64,000 nt of DNA from Micromussa lordhowensis (lineage: Eukaryota; Cnidaria; Anthozoa; Scleractinia; Lobophylliidae). The stretch is from the NCBI GenBank assembly GCA_964020085.1, contig OZ026597.1, positions 23,338,721 to 23,402,720 on the forward strand. Direction: 5' to 3'. Positions 24,747 through 38,600 of the stretch are shown piece by piece. The position numbers and the translations under genes are program-made. Under the pieces are notes generated by a model, which searched no databases, was not told the DNA's origin, and saw nothing but the letters and a program-made list of their open reading frames with translations. Each line of letters begins with the position of its first letter. The stretch's first letter is position 1.

Positions 24747-26717
24747 TCACTCGGCTATGCGGACACTTATGGAGCCTCAAGTTGCAGCAAAATGTTCTCC
24801 TATGTTTGCACTTCAAGTGCATACTAATTAGGAGATGATGCCATTTGCGCCAGGGTGTTTTTGAAGCCCGTATAGTCGGCCTACTTTTTTGAGCATTTTC
24901 CCTTGGTCCCCCCTTGGCAAAATCTCAGAAAATGGCCGATTTAGGTCTCCTTGCCAAATTTGTCATCACTCGGCTATGCGGACACTTATGGAGCCGCAAT
25001 TTGCAGCAAAATGTTCTCCTATGTTTGCACTTCAAGTGCATACTAATTAGGAGATGATGCCATTTGCGCCAGGGTGTTTTTGAAGCCCGTATAGTCGGCC
25101 TACTTTTTTGAGCATTTTCCCTTGGTCCCCCCTTGGCAAAATCTCAGAAAATGGCCGATTTAGGTCTCCTTGCCAAATTTGTCATCACTCGGCTATGCGG
25201 ACACTTATGGAGCCGCAATTTGCAGCAAAATGTTCTCCTATGTTTGCACTTCAAGTGCATACTAATTAGGAGATGATGCCATTTGCGCCAGGGTGTTTTT
25301 GAAGCCCGTATAGTCGGCCTACTTTTTTGAGCATTTTCCCTTGGTCCCCCCTTGGCAAAATCTCAGAAAATGGCCGATTTAGGTCTCCTTGCCAAATTTG
25401 TCATCACTCGGCTATGCGGACACTTATGGAGCCGCAATTTGCAGCAAAATGTTCTCCTATGTTTGCACTTCAAGTGCATACTAATTAGGAGATGATGCCA
25501 TTTGCGCCAGGGTGTTTTTGAAGCCCGTATAGTCGGCCTACTTTTTTGAGCATTTTCCCTTGGTCCCCCCTTGGCAAAATCTCAGAAAATGGCCGATTTA
25601 GGTCTCCTTGCCAAATTTGTCATCACTCGGCTATGCGGACACTTATGGAGCCGCAATTTGCAGCAAAATGTTCTCCTATGTTTGCACTTCAAGTGCATAC
25701 TAATTAGGAGATGATGCCATTTGCGCCAGGGTGTTTTTGAAGCCCGTATAGTCGGCCTACTTTTTTGAGCATTTTCCCTTGGTCCCCCCTTGGCAAAATC
25801 TCAGAAAATGGCCGATTTAGGTCTCCTTGCCAAATTTGTCATAACTCGGCTATGCGGACACTTATGGAGCCGCAATTTGCAGCAAAATGTTCTCCTATGT
25901 TTGCACTTCAAGTGCATACTAATTAAGAGATGATGCCATTTGCGCCAGGGTGTTTTTGAAGCCCGTATAGTCGGCCTACTTTTTTGAGCATTTTCCCTTG
26001 GTCCCCCCTTGGCAAAATCTCAGAAAATGGCCGATTTAGGTCTCCTTGCCAAATTTGTCATCACTCGGCTATGCGGACACTTATGGAGCCGCAATTTGCA
26101 GCAAAATGTTCTCCTATGTTTGCACTTCAAGTGCATACTAATTAGGAGATGATGCCATTTGCGCCAGGGTGTTTTTGAAGCCCGTATAGTCGGCCTACTT
26201 TTTTGAGCATTTTCCCTTGGTCCCCCCTTGGCAAAATCTCAGAAAATGGCCGATTTAGGTCTCCTTGCCAAATTTGTCATCACTCGGCTATGCGGACACT
26301 TATGGAGCCGCAATTTGCAGCAAAATGTTCTCCTATGTTTGCACTTCAAGTGCATACTAATTAGGAGATGATGCCATTTGCGCCAGGGTGTTTTTGAAGC
26401 CCGTATAGTCGGCCTACTTTTTTGAGCATTTTCCCTTGGTCCCCCCTTGGCAAAATCTCAGAAAATGGCCGATTTAGGTCTCCTTGCCAAATTTGTCATA
26501 ACTCGGCTATGCGGACACTTATGGAGCCGCAATTTGCAGCAAAATGTTCTCCTATGTTTGCACTTCAAGTGCATACTAATTAGGAGATGATGCCATTTGC
26601 GCCAGGGTGTTTTTGAAGCCCGTATAGTCGGCCTACTTTTTTGAGCATTTTCCCTTGGTCCCCCCTTGGCAAAATCTCAGAAAATGGCCGATTTAGGTCT
26701 CCTTGCCAAATTTGTCA
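24747..26717. repeat. Run of nine consecutive B monomers (transition zone)
   Basis: Monomers 114-122 all show C at site 105 and A at site 137, so the A-B-C rhythm is absent for 1971 bp. The first A-at-site-2 monomers of the right-hand two thirds appear here, at 25842 and 26499. Monomer 119 also has A at site 85 (near 25926). This marks the change from the left domain, where site 2 is nearly always C, to the middle domain, where A is common. From 26718 to 27593 the order is C, B, C, C. Confidence 0.85.
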
Positions 26718-29700
26718 TCACTCGGCTATGCGGACACTTATGGAGCCGCAATTTGCAGCAAAATGTTCTCCTATGTTTGCACTTCAAGTGCATACTAATT
26801 AGGAGATGATGCCATTTGCGCCAGGGTGTTTTTGAAGCCCGTATAGTCGGCCTTCTTTTTTGAGCATTTTCCCTTGGTCCCCCCTTGGCAAAATCTCAGA
26901 AAATGGCCGATTTAGGTCTCCTTGCCAAATTTGTCATCACTCGGCTATGCGGACACTTATGGAGCCGCAATTTGCAGCAAAATGTTCTCCTATGTTTGCA
27001 CTTCAAGTGCATACTAATTAGGAGATGATGCCATTTGCGCCAGGGTGTTTTTGAAGCCCGTATAGTCGGCCTACTTTTTTGAGCATTTTCCCTTGGTCCC
27101 CCCTTGGCAAAATCTCAGAAAATGGCCGATTTAGGTCTCCTTGCCAAATTTGTCATCACTCGGCTATGCGGACACTTATGGAGCCGCAATTTGCAGCAAA
27201 ATGTTCTCCTATGTTTGCACTTCAAGTGCATACTAATTAGGAGATGATGCCATTTGCGCCAGGGTGTTTTTGAAGCCCGTATAGTCGGCCTTCTTTTTTG
27301 AGCATTTTCCCTTGGTCCCCCCTTGGCAAAATCTCAGAAAATGGCCGATTTAGGTCTCTTTGCCAAATTTGTCATCACTCGGCTATGCGGACACTTATGG
27401 AGCCGCAATTTGCAGCAAAATGTTCTCCTATGTTTGCACTTCAAGTGCATACTAATTAGGAGATGATGCCATTTGCGCCAGGGTGTTTTTGAAGCCCGTA
27501 TAGTCGGCCTTCTTTTTTGAGCATTTTCCCTTGGTCCCCCCTTGGCAAAATCTCAGAAAATGGCCGATTTAGGTCTCCTTGCCAAATTTGTCATAACTCG
27601 GCTATGCGGACACTTATGGAGCCGCAATTTGCAGCAAAATGTTCTCCTATGTTTGCACTTCAAGTGCATACTAATTAGGAGATGATGCCATTTGCGCGAG
27701 GGTGTTTTTGAAGCCCGTATAGTCGGCCTACTTTTTTGAGCATTTTCCCTTGGTCCCCCCTTGGCAAAATCTCAGAAAATGGCCGATTTAGGTCTCCTTG
27801 CCAAATTTGTCATCACTCGGCTATGCGGACACTTATGGAGCCGCAATTTGCAGCAAAATGTTCTCCTATGTTTGCACTTCAAGTGCATACTAATTAGGAG
27901 ATGATGCCATTTGCGCCAGGGTGTTTTTGAAGCCCGTATAGTCGGCCTACTTTTTTGAGCATTTTCCCTTGGTCCCCCCTTGGCAAAATCTCAGAAAATG
28001 GCCGATTTAGGTCTCCTTGCCAAATTTGTCATCACTCGGCTATGCGGACACTTATGGAGCCGCAATTTGCAGCAAAATGTTCTCCTATGTTTGCACTTCA
28101 AGTGCATACTAATTAGGAGATGATGCCATTTGCGCCAGGGTGTTTTTGAAGCCCGTATAGTCGGCCTTCTTTTTTGAGCATTTTCCCTTGGTCCCCCCTT
28201 GGCAAAATCTCAGAAAATGGCCGATTTAGGTCTCCTTGCCAAATTTGTCATCACTCGGCTATGCGGACACTTATGGAGCCGCAATTTGCAGCAAAATGTT
28301 CTCCTATGTTTGCACTTCAAGTGCATACTAATTAGGAGATGATGCCATTTGCGCGAGGGTGTTTTTGAAGCCCGTATAGTCGGCCTACTTTTTTGAGCAT
28401 TTTCCCTTGGTCCCCCCTTGGCAAAATCTCAGAAAATGGCCGATTTAGGTCTCCTTGCCAAATTTGTCATAACTCGGCTATGCGGACACTTATGGAGCCG
28501 CAATTTGCAGCAAAATGTTCTCCTATGTTTGCACTTCAAGTGCATACTAATTAGGAGATGATGCCATTTGCGCCAGGGTGTTTTTGAAGCCCGTATAGTC
28601 GGCCTACTTTTTTGAGCATTTTCCCTTGGTCCCCCCTTGGCAAAATCTCAGAAAATGGCCGATTTAGGTCTCCTTGCCAAATTTGTCATCACTCGGCTAT
28701 GCGGACACTTATGGAGCCGCAATTTGCAGCAAAATGTTCTCCTATGTTTGCACTTCAAGTGCATACTAATTAGGAGATGATGCCATTTGCGCCAGGGTGT
28801 TTTTGAAGCCCGTATAGTCGGCCTTCTTTTTTGAGCATTTTCCCTTGGTCCCCCCTTGGCAAAATCTCAGAAAATGGCCGATTTAGGTCTCCTTGCCAAA
28901 TTTGTCATCACTCGGCTATGCGGACACTTATGGAGCCGCAATTTGCAGCAAAATGTTCTCCTATATTTGCACTTCAAGTGCATACTAATTAGGAGATGAT
29001 GCCATTTGCGCGAGGGTGTTTTTGAAGCCCGTATAGTCGACCTACTTTTTTGAGCATTTTCCCTTGGTCCCCCCTTGGCAAAATCTCAGAAAATGGCCGA
29101 CTTAGGTCTCCTTGCCAAATTTGTCATAACTCGGCTATGCGGACACTTATGGAGCCGCAATTTGCAGCAAAATGTTCTCCTATGTTTGCACTTCAAGTGC
29201 ATACTAATTAGGAGATGATGCCATTTGCGCCAGGGTGTTTTTGAAGCCCGTATAGTCGGCCTACTTTTTTGAGCATTTTCCCTTGGTCCCCCCTTGGCAA
29301 AATCTCAGAAAATGGCCGATTTAGGTCTCCTTGCCAAATTTGTCATAACTCGGCTATGCGGACACTTATGGAGCCGCAATTTGCAGCAAAATGTTCTCCT
29401 ATGTTTGCACTTCAAGTGCATACTAATTAGGAGATGATGCCATTTGCGCCAGGGTGTTTTTGAAGCCCGTATAGTCGGCCTTCTTTTTTGAGCATTTTCC
29501 CTTGGTCCCCCCTTGGCAAAATCTCAGAAAATGGCCGATTTAGGTCTCCTTGCCAAATTTGTCATCACTCGGCTATGCGGACACTTATGGAGCCGCAATT
29601 TGCAGCAAAATGTTCTCCTATGTTTGCACTTCAAGTGCATACTAATTAGGAGATGATGCCATTTGCGCGAGGGTGTTTTTGAAGCCCGTATAGTCGGCCT

Positions 29701-30440
29701 ACTTTTTTGAGCATTTTCCCTTGGTCCCCCCTTGGCAAAATCTCAGAAAATGGCCGATTTAGGTCTCCTTGCCAAATTTGTCATAACTCGGCTATGCGGA
29801 CACTTATGGAGCCGCAATTTGCAGCAAAATGTTCTCCTATGTTTGCACTTCAAGTGCATACTAATTAGGAGATGATGCCATTTGCGCCAGGGTGTTTTTG
29901 AAGCCCGTATAGTCGGCCTACTTTTTTGAGCATTTTCCCTTGGTCCCCCCTTGGCAAAATCTCAGAAAATGGCCGATTTAGGTCTCCTTGCCAAATTTTT
30001 CATCACTCGGCTATGCGGACACTTATGGAGCCGCAATTTGCAGCAAAATGTTCTCCTATGTTTGCACTTCAAGTGCATACTAATTAGGAGATGATGCCAT
30101 TTGCGCCAGGGTGTTTTTGAAGCCCGTATAGTCGGCCTTCTTTTTTGAGCATTTTCCCTTGGTCCCCCCTTGGCAAAATCTCAGAAAATGGCCGATTTAG
30201 GTCTCCTTGCCAAATTTGTCATCACTCGGCTATGCGGACACTTATGGAGCCGCAATTTGCAGCAAAATGTTCTCCTATGTTTGCACTTCAAGTGCATACT
30301 AATTAGGAGATGATGCCATTTGCGCCAGGGTGTTTTTGAAGCCCGTATAGTCGGCCTTCTTTTTTGAGCATTTTCCCTTGGTCCCCCCTTGGCAAAATCT
30401 CAGAAAATGGCCGATTTAGTACCCCTTGCCAAATTTGTCA

Positions 30441-32630
30441 TCACTCGGCTATGCGGACACTTATGGAGCCGCAATTTGCAGCAAAATGTTCTCCTATGTT
30501 TGCACTTCAAGTGCATAATAATTAGGAGATGATGCCATTTGCGCGAGGGTGTTTTTGAAGCCCGTATAGTCGGCCTACTTTTTTGAGCATTTTCCCTTGG
30601 TCCCCCCTTGGCAAAATCTCAGAAAATGGCCGATTTAGGTCTCCTTGCCAAATTTGTCATAACTCGGCTATGCGGACACTTATGGAGCCGCAATTTGCAG
30701 CAAAATGTTCTCCTATGTTTGCACTTCAAGTGCATACTAATTAGGAGATGATGCCATTTGCGCCAGGGTGTTTTTGAAGCCCGTATAGTCGGCCTTCTTT
30801 TTTGAGCATTTTCCCTTGGTCCCCCCTTGGCAAAATCTCAGAAAATGGCCGATTTAGGTCTCCTTGCCAAATTTGTCATCACTCGGCTATGCGGACACTT
30901 ATGGAGCCGCAATTTGCAGCAAAATGTTCTCCTATGTTTGCACTTCAAGTGCATACTAATTAGGAGATGATGCCATTTGCGCCAGGGTGATTTTGAAGCC
31001 CGTATAGTCCGCCTTCTTTTTTGAGCATTTTTCCTTGGTCCCCCCTTGGCAAAATCTCAGAAAATGGCCGATTTAGGTCTCCTTGCCAAATTTGTCATCA
31101 CTCGGCTATGCGGACACTTATGGAGCCGCAATTTGCAGCAAAATGTTCTCCTATGTTTGCACTTCAAGTGCATACTAATTAGGAGATGATGCCATTTGCG
31201 CCAGGGTGTTTTTGAAGCCCGTATAGTCGGCCTACTTTTTTGAGCATTTTCCCTTGATCCCCCCTTGGCAAAATCTCAGAAAATGGCCGATTTAGGTCTC
31301 CTTGCCAAATTTGTCATAACTCGGCTATGCGGACACTTATGGAGCCGCAATTTGCAGCAAAATGTTCTCCTATGTTTGCACTTCAAGTGCATACTAATTA
31401 GGAGATGATGCCATTTGCGCCAGGGTGTTTTTGAAGCCCGTATAGTCGGCCTTCTTTTTTGAGCATTTTCCCTTGGTCCCCCCTTGGCAAAATCTCAGAA
31501 AATGGCCGATTTAGGTCTCCTTGCCAAATTTGTCATCACTCGGCTATGCGGACACTTATGGAGCCGCAATTTGCAGCAAAATGTTCTCCTATGTTTGCAC
31601 TTCAAGTGCATACTAATTAGGAGATGATGCCATTTGCGCGAGGGTGTTTTTGAAGCCCGTATAGTCGGCCTACTTTTTTGAGCATTTTCCCTTGGTCCCC
31701 CCTTGGCAAAATCTCAGAAAATGGCCGATTTAGGTCTCCTTGCCAAATTTGTCATAACTCGGCTATGCGGACACTTATGGAGCCGCAATTTGCAGCAAAA
31801 TGTTCTCCTATGTTTGCACTTCAAGTGCATACTAATTAGGAGATGATGCCATTTGCGCCAGGGTGTTTTTGAAGCCCGTATAGTCGGCCTTCTTTTTTGA
31901 GCATTTTCCCTTGGTCCCCCCTTGGCAAAATCTCAGAAAATGGCCGATTTAGGTCTCCTTGCCAAATTTGTCATCACTCGGCTATGCGGACACTTATGGA
32001 GCCGCAATTTGCAGCAAAATGTTCTCCTATGTTTGCACTTCAAGTGCATACTAATTAGGAGATGATGCCATTTGCGCCAGGGTGATTTTGAAGCCCGTAT
32101 AGTCGGCCTTCTTTTTTGAGCATTTTCCCTTGGTCCCCCCTTGGCAAAATCTCAGAAAATGGCCGATTTAGGTCTCCTTGCCAAATTTGTCATCACTCGG
32201 CTATGCGGACACTTATGGAGCCGCAATTTGCAGCAAAATATTCTCCTATGTTTGCACTTCAAGTGCATACTAATTAGGAGATGATGCCATTTGCGCCAGG
32301 GTGTTTTTGAAGCCCGTATAGTCGGCCTACTTTTTTGAGCATTTTCCCTTGGTCCCCCCTTGGCAAAATCTCAGAAAATGGCCGATTTAGGTCTCCTTGC
32401 GAAATTTGTCATAACTCGGCTATGCGGACACTTATGGAGCCGCAATTTGCAGCAAAATGTTCTCCTATGTTTGCACTTCAAGTGCATACTAATTAGGAGA
32501 TGATGCCATTTGCGCCAGGGTGTTTTTGAAGCCCGTATAGTCGGCCTACTTTTTTGAGCATTTTCCCTTGGTCCCCCCTTGGCAAAATCTCAGAAAATGG
32601 CCGATTTAGGTCTCCTTGCCAAATTTGTCA
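30441..32630. repeat. Tandem duplication of a 5-monomer block, 1095 bp unit
   Basis: Copy 1 is 30441-31535 (types A C C B C) and copy 2 is 31536-32630 (types A C C B B). The third monomer in each carries GGGTGATTTTG, a T-to-A change at 30990 and 32085, exactly 1095 bp apart. The same change occurs once more at 35151, fourteen monomers further on, again preceded by A and C monomers. This points to a further exchange or copying step. Confidence 0.82.
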
Positions 32631-35600
32631 TAACTCGGCTATGCGGACACTTATGGAGCCGCAATTTGCAGCAAAATGTTCTCCTATGTTTGCACTTCAA
32701 GTGCATACTAATTAGGAGATGATGCCATTTGCGCCAGGGTGTTTTTGAAGCCCGTATAGTCGGCCTACTTTTTTGAGCATTTTCCCTTGGTCCCCCCTTG
32801 GCAAAATCTCAGAAAATGGCCGATTTAGGTCTCCTTGCCAAATTTGTCATCACTCGGCTATGCGGACACTTATGGAGCCGCAATTTGCAGCAAAATGTTC
32901 TCCTATGTTTGCACTTCAAGTGCATACTAATTAGGAGATGATGCCATTTGCGCCAGGGTGTTTTTGAAGCCCGTATAGTCGGCCTTCTTTTTTGAGCATT
33001 TTCCCTTGGTCCCCCCTTGGCAAAATCTCAGAAAATGGCCGATTTAGGTCTCCTTGCCAAATTTGTCATCACTCGGCTATGCGGACACTTATGGAGCCGC
33101 AATTTGCAGCAAAATGTTCTCCTATGTTTGCACTTCAAGTGCATACTAATTAGGAGATGATGCCATTTGCGCGAGGGTGTTTTTGAAGCCCGTATAGTCG
33201 GCCTACTTTTTTGAGCATTTTCCCTTGGTCCCCCCTTGGCAAAATCTCAGAAAATGGCCGACTTAGGTCTCCTTGCCAAATTTGTCATAACTCGGCTATG
33301 CGGACACTTATGGAGCCGCAATTTGCAGCAAAATGTTCTCCTATGTTTGCACTTCAAGTGCATACTAATTAGGAGATGATGCCATTTGCGCCAGGGTGTT
33401 TTTGAAGCCCGTATAGTCGGCCTACTTTTTTGAGCATTTTCCCTTGGTCCCCCCTTGGCAAAATCTCAGAAAATGGCCGATTTAGGTCTCCTTGCCAAAT
33501 TTGTCATCACTCGGCTATGCGGACACTTATGGAGCCGCAATTTGCAGCAAAATGTTCTCCTATGTTTGCACTTCAAGTGCATACTAATTAGGAGATGATG
33601 CCATTTGCGCCAGGGTGTTTTTGAAGCCCGTATAGTCGGCCTTCTTTTTTGAGCATTTTCCCTTGGTCCCCCCTTGGCAAAATAACAGAAAATGGCCGAT
33701 TTAGGTCTCCTTGCCAAATTTGTCATCACTCGGCTATGCGGACACTTATGGAGCCGCAATTTGCAGCAAAATGTTCTCCTATGTTTGCACTTCAAGTGCA
33801 TACTAATTAGGAGATGATGCCATTTGCGCGAGGGTGTTTTTGAAGCCCGTATAGTCGGCCTACTTTTTTGAGCATTTTCCCTTGGTCCCCCCTTGGCAAA
33901 ATCTCATAAAATGGCCGATTTAGGTCTCCTTGCCAAATTTGTCATAACTCGGCTATGCGGACACTTATGGAGCCGCAATTTGCAGCAAAATGTTCTCCTA
34001 TGTTTGCACTTCAAGTGCATACTAATTAGGAGATGATGCCATTTGCGCCAGGGTGTTTTTGAAGCCCGTATAGTCGGCCTTCTTTTTTGAGCATTTTCCC
34101 TTGGTCCCCCCTTGGCAAAATCTCAGAAAATGGCCGATTTAGGTCTCCTTGCCAAATTTGTCATCACTCGGCTATGCGGACACTTATGGAGCCGCAATTT
34201 GCAGCAAAATGTTCTCCTATGTTTGCACTTCAAGTGCATACTAATTAGGAGATGATGCCATTTGCGCCAGGGTGTTTTTGAAGCCCGTATAGTCGGCCTT
34301 CTTTTTTGAGCATTTTCCCTTGGTCCCCCCTTGGCAAAATCTCAGAAAATGGCCGATTTAGGTCTCCTTGCCAAATTTGTCATCACTCGGCTATGCGGAC
34401 ACTTATGGAGCCGCAATTTGCAGCAAAATGTTCTCCTATGTTTGCACTTCAAGTGCATACTAATTAGGAGATGATGCCATTTGCGCCAGGGTGTTTTTGA
34501 AGCCCGTATAGTCGGCCTTCTTTTTTGAGCATTTTCCCTTGGTCCCCCCTTGGCAAAATCTCAGAAAATGGCCGATTTAGGTCTCCTTGCCAAATTTGTC
34601 ATCACTCGGCTATGCGGACACTTATGGAGCCGCAATTTGCAGCAAAATGTTCTCCTATGTTTGCACTTCAAGTGCATACTAATTAGGAGATGATGCCATT
34701 TGCGCGAGGGTGTTTTTGAAGCCCGTATAGTCGGCCTACTTTTTTGAGCATTTTCCCTTGGTCCCCCCTTGGCAAAATCTCAGAAAATGGCCGATTTAGG
34801 TCTCCTTGCCAAATTTGTCATAACTCGGCTATGCGGACACTTATGGAGCCGCAATTTGCAGCAAAATGTTCTCCTATGTTTGCACTTCAAGTGCATACTA
34901 ATTAGGAGATGATGCCATTTGCGCCAGGGTGTTTTTGAAGCCCGTATAGTCGGCCTTCTTTTTTGAGCATTTTCCCTTGGTCCCCCCTTGGCAAAATCTC
35001 AGAAAATGGCCGATTTAGGTCTCCTTGCCAAATTTGTCATCACTCGGCTATGCGGACACTTATGGAGCCGCAATTTGCAGCAAAATGTTCTCCTATGTTT
35101 GCACTTCAAGTGCATACTAATTAGGAGATGATGCCATTTGCGCCAGGGTGATTTTGAAGCCCGTATAGTCGGCCTTCTTTTTTGAGCATTTTCCCTTGGT
35201 CCCCCCTTGGCAAAATCTCAGAAAATGGCCGATTTAGGTCTCCTTGCCAAATTTGTCATCACTCGGCTATGCGGACACTTATGGAGCCGCAATTTGCAGC
35301 AAAATGTTCTCCTATGTTTGCACTTCAAGTGCATACTAATTAGGAGATGATGCCATTTGCGCGAGGGTGTTTTTGAAGCCCGTATAGTCGGCCTACTTTT
35401 TTGAGCATTTTCCCTTGGTCCCCCCTTGGCAAAATCTCAGAAAATGGCCGATTTAGGTCTCCTTGCCAAATTTGTCATAACTCGGCTATGCGGACACTTA
35501 TGGAGCCGCAATTTGCAGCAAAATGTTCTCCTATGTTTGCACTTCAAGTGCATACTAATTAGGAGATGATGCCATTTGCGCCAGGGTGTTTTTGAAGCCC

Positions 35601-38600
35601 GTATAGTCGGCCTACTTTTTTGAGCATTTTCCCTTGGTCCCCCCTTGGCAAAATCTCAGAAAATGGCCGATTTAGGTCTCCTTGCCAAATTTGTCATAAC
35701 TCGGCTATGCGGACACTTATGGAGCCGCAATTTGCAGCAAAATGTTCTCCTATGTTTGCACTTCAAGTGCATACTTATTAGGAGATGATGCCATTTGCGC
35801 CAGGGTGTTTTTGAAGCCCGTATAGTCGGCCTTCTTTTTTGAGCATTTTCCCTTGGTCCCCCCTTGGCAAAATCTCAGAAAATGGCCGATTTAGGTCTCC
35901 TTGCCAAATTTGTCATCACTCGGCTATGCGGACACTTATGGAGCCGCAATTTGCAGCAAAATGTTCTCCTATGTTTGCACTTCAAATGCATACTAATTAG
36001 GAGATGATGCCATTTGCGCGAGGGTGTTTTTGAAGCCCGTATAGTCGGCTTACTTTTTTGAGCATTTTCCCTTGGTCCCCCCTTGGCAAAATCTCAGAAA
36101 ATGGCCGATTTAGGTCTCCTTGCCAAATTTGTCATAACTCGGCTATGCGGACACTTATGGAGCCGCAATTTGCAGCAAAATGTTCTCCTATGTTTGCACT
36201 TCAAGTGCATACTAATTAGGAGATGATGCCATTTGCGCCAGGGTGTTTTTGAAGCCCGTATAGTCGGCCTACTTTTTTGAGCATTTTCCCTTGGTCCCCC
36301 CTTGGCAAAATCTCAGAAAATGGCCGATTTAGGTCTCCTTGCCAAATTTGTCATAACTCGGCTATGCGGACACTTATGGAGCCGCAATTTGCAGCAAAAT
36401 GTTCTCCTATGTTTGCACTTCAAGTGCATACTAATTAGGAGATGATGCCATTTGCGCCAGGGTGTTTTTGAAGCCCGTATAGTCGGCCTACTTTTTTGAG
36501 CATTTTCCCTTGGTCCCCCCTTGGCAAAATCTCAGAAAATGGCCGATTTAGGTCTCCTTGCCAAATTTGTCATAACTCGGCTATGCGGACGCTTATGGAG
36601 CCGCAATTTGCAGCAAAATGTTCTCCTATGTTTGCACTTCAAGTGCATACTAATTAGGAGATGATGCCATTTGCGCCAGGGTGTTTTTGAAGCCCGTATA
36701 GTCGGCCTACTTTTTTGAGCATTTTCCCTTGGTCCCCCCTTGGCAAAATCTCAGAAAATGGCCGATTTAGGTCTCCTTGCCAAATTTGTCATCACTCGGC
36801 TATGCGGACACTTATGGAGCCGCAATTTGCAGCAAAATGTTCTCCTATGTTTGCACTTCAAGTGCATACTAATTAGGAGATGATGCCATTTGCGCGAGGG
36901 TGTTTTTGAAGCCCGTATAGTCGGCCTACTTTTTTGAGCATTTTCCCTTGGTCCCCCCTTGGCAAAATCTCAGAAAATGGCCGATTTAGGTCTCCTTGCC
37001 AAATTTGTCATCACTCGGCTATGCGGACACTTATGGAGCCGCAATTTGCAGCAAAATGTTCTCCTATGTTTGCACTTCAAGTGCATACTAATTAGGAGAT
37101 GATGCCATTTGCGCCAGGGTGTTTTTGAAGCCCGTATAGTCGGCCTACTTTTTTGAGCATTTTCCCTTGGTCCCCCCTTGGCAAAATCTCAGAAAATGGC
37201 CGATTTAGGTCTCCTTGCCAAATTTGTCATCACTCGGCTATGCGGACACTTATGGAGCCGCAATTTGCAGCAAAATGTTCTCCTATGTTTGCACTTCAAG
37301 TGCATACTAATTAGGAGATGATGCCATTTGCGCCAGGGTGTTTTTGAAGCCCGTATAGTCGGCCTTCTTTTTTGAGCATTTTCCCTTGGTCCCCCCTTGG
37401 CAAAATCTCAGAAAATGGCCGATTTAGGTCTCCTTGCCAAATTTGTCATCACTCGGCTATGCGGACACTTATGGAGCCGCAATTTGCAGCAAAATGTTCT
37501 CCTATGTTTGTACTTCAAGTGCATACTAATTAGGAGATGATGCCATTTGCGCCAGGGTGTTTTTGAAGCCCGTATAGTCGGCCTACTTTTTTGAGCATTT
37601 TCCCTTGGTCCCCCCTTGGCAAAATCTCAGAAAATGGCCGATTTAGGTCTCCTTGCCAAATTTGTCATAACTCGGCTATGCGGACACTTATGGAGCCGCA
37701 ATTTGCAGCAAAATGTTCTCCTATGTTTGCACTTCAAGTGCATACTAATTAGGAGATGATGCCATTTGCGCCAGGGTGTTTTTGAAGCCCGTATAGTCGG
37801 CCTACTTTTTTGAGCATTTTCCCTTGGTCCCCCCTTGGCAAAATCTCAGAAAATGGCCGATTTAGGTCTCCTTGCCAAATTTGTCATCACTCGGCTATGC
37901 GGACACTTATGGAGCCGCAATTTGCAGCAAAATGTTCTCCTATGTTTGCACTTCAAGTGCATACTAATTAGGAGATGATGCCATTTGCGCCAGGGTGTTT
38001 TTGAAGCCCGTATAGTCGGCCTTCTTTTTTGAGCATTTTCCCTTGGTCCCCCCTTGGCAAAATCTCAGAAAATGGCCGATTTAGGTCTCCTTGCCAAATT
38101 TGTCATCACTCGGCTATGCGGACACTTATGGAGCCGCAATTTGCAGCAAAATGTTCTCCTATGTTTGCACTTCAAGTGCATACTAATTAGGAGATGATGC
38201 CATTTGCGCGAGGGTGTTTTTAAAGCCCGTATAGTCGGCCTACTTTTTTGAGCATTTTCCCTTGGTCCCCCCTTGGCAAAATCTCAGAAAATGGCCGATT
38301 TAGGTCTCCTTGCCAAATTTGTCATAACTCGGCTATGCGGACACTTATGGAGCCGCAATTTGCAGCAAAATGTTCTCCTATGTTTGCACTTCAAGTGCAT
38401 ACTAATTAGGAGATGATGCCATTTGCGCCAGGGTGTTTTTGAAGCCCGTATAGTCGGCCTACTTTTTTGAGCATTTTCCCTTGGTCCCCCCTTGGCAAAA
38501 TCTCAGAAAATGGCCGATTTAGGTCTCCTTGCCAAATTTGTCATCACTCGGCTATGCGGACACTTATGGAGCCGCAATTTGCAGCAAAATGTTCTCCTAT

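Noticed and set aside
33466..33801. 111-codon minus-strand open frame as a possible gene
   Set aside because: It is two satellite monomers read in the same frame after a stop-removing change. The sequence is entirely repeat, with no start-site signal and no independent conservation.
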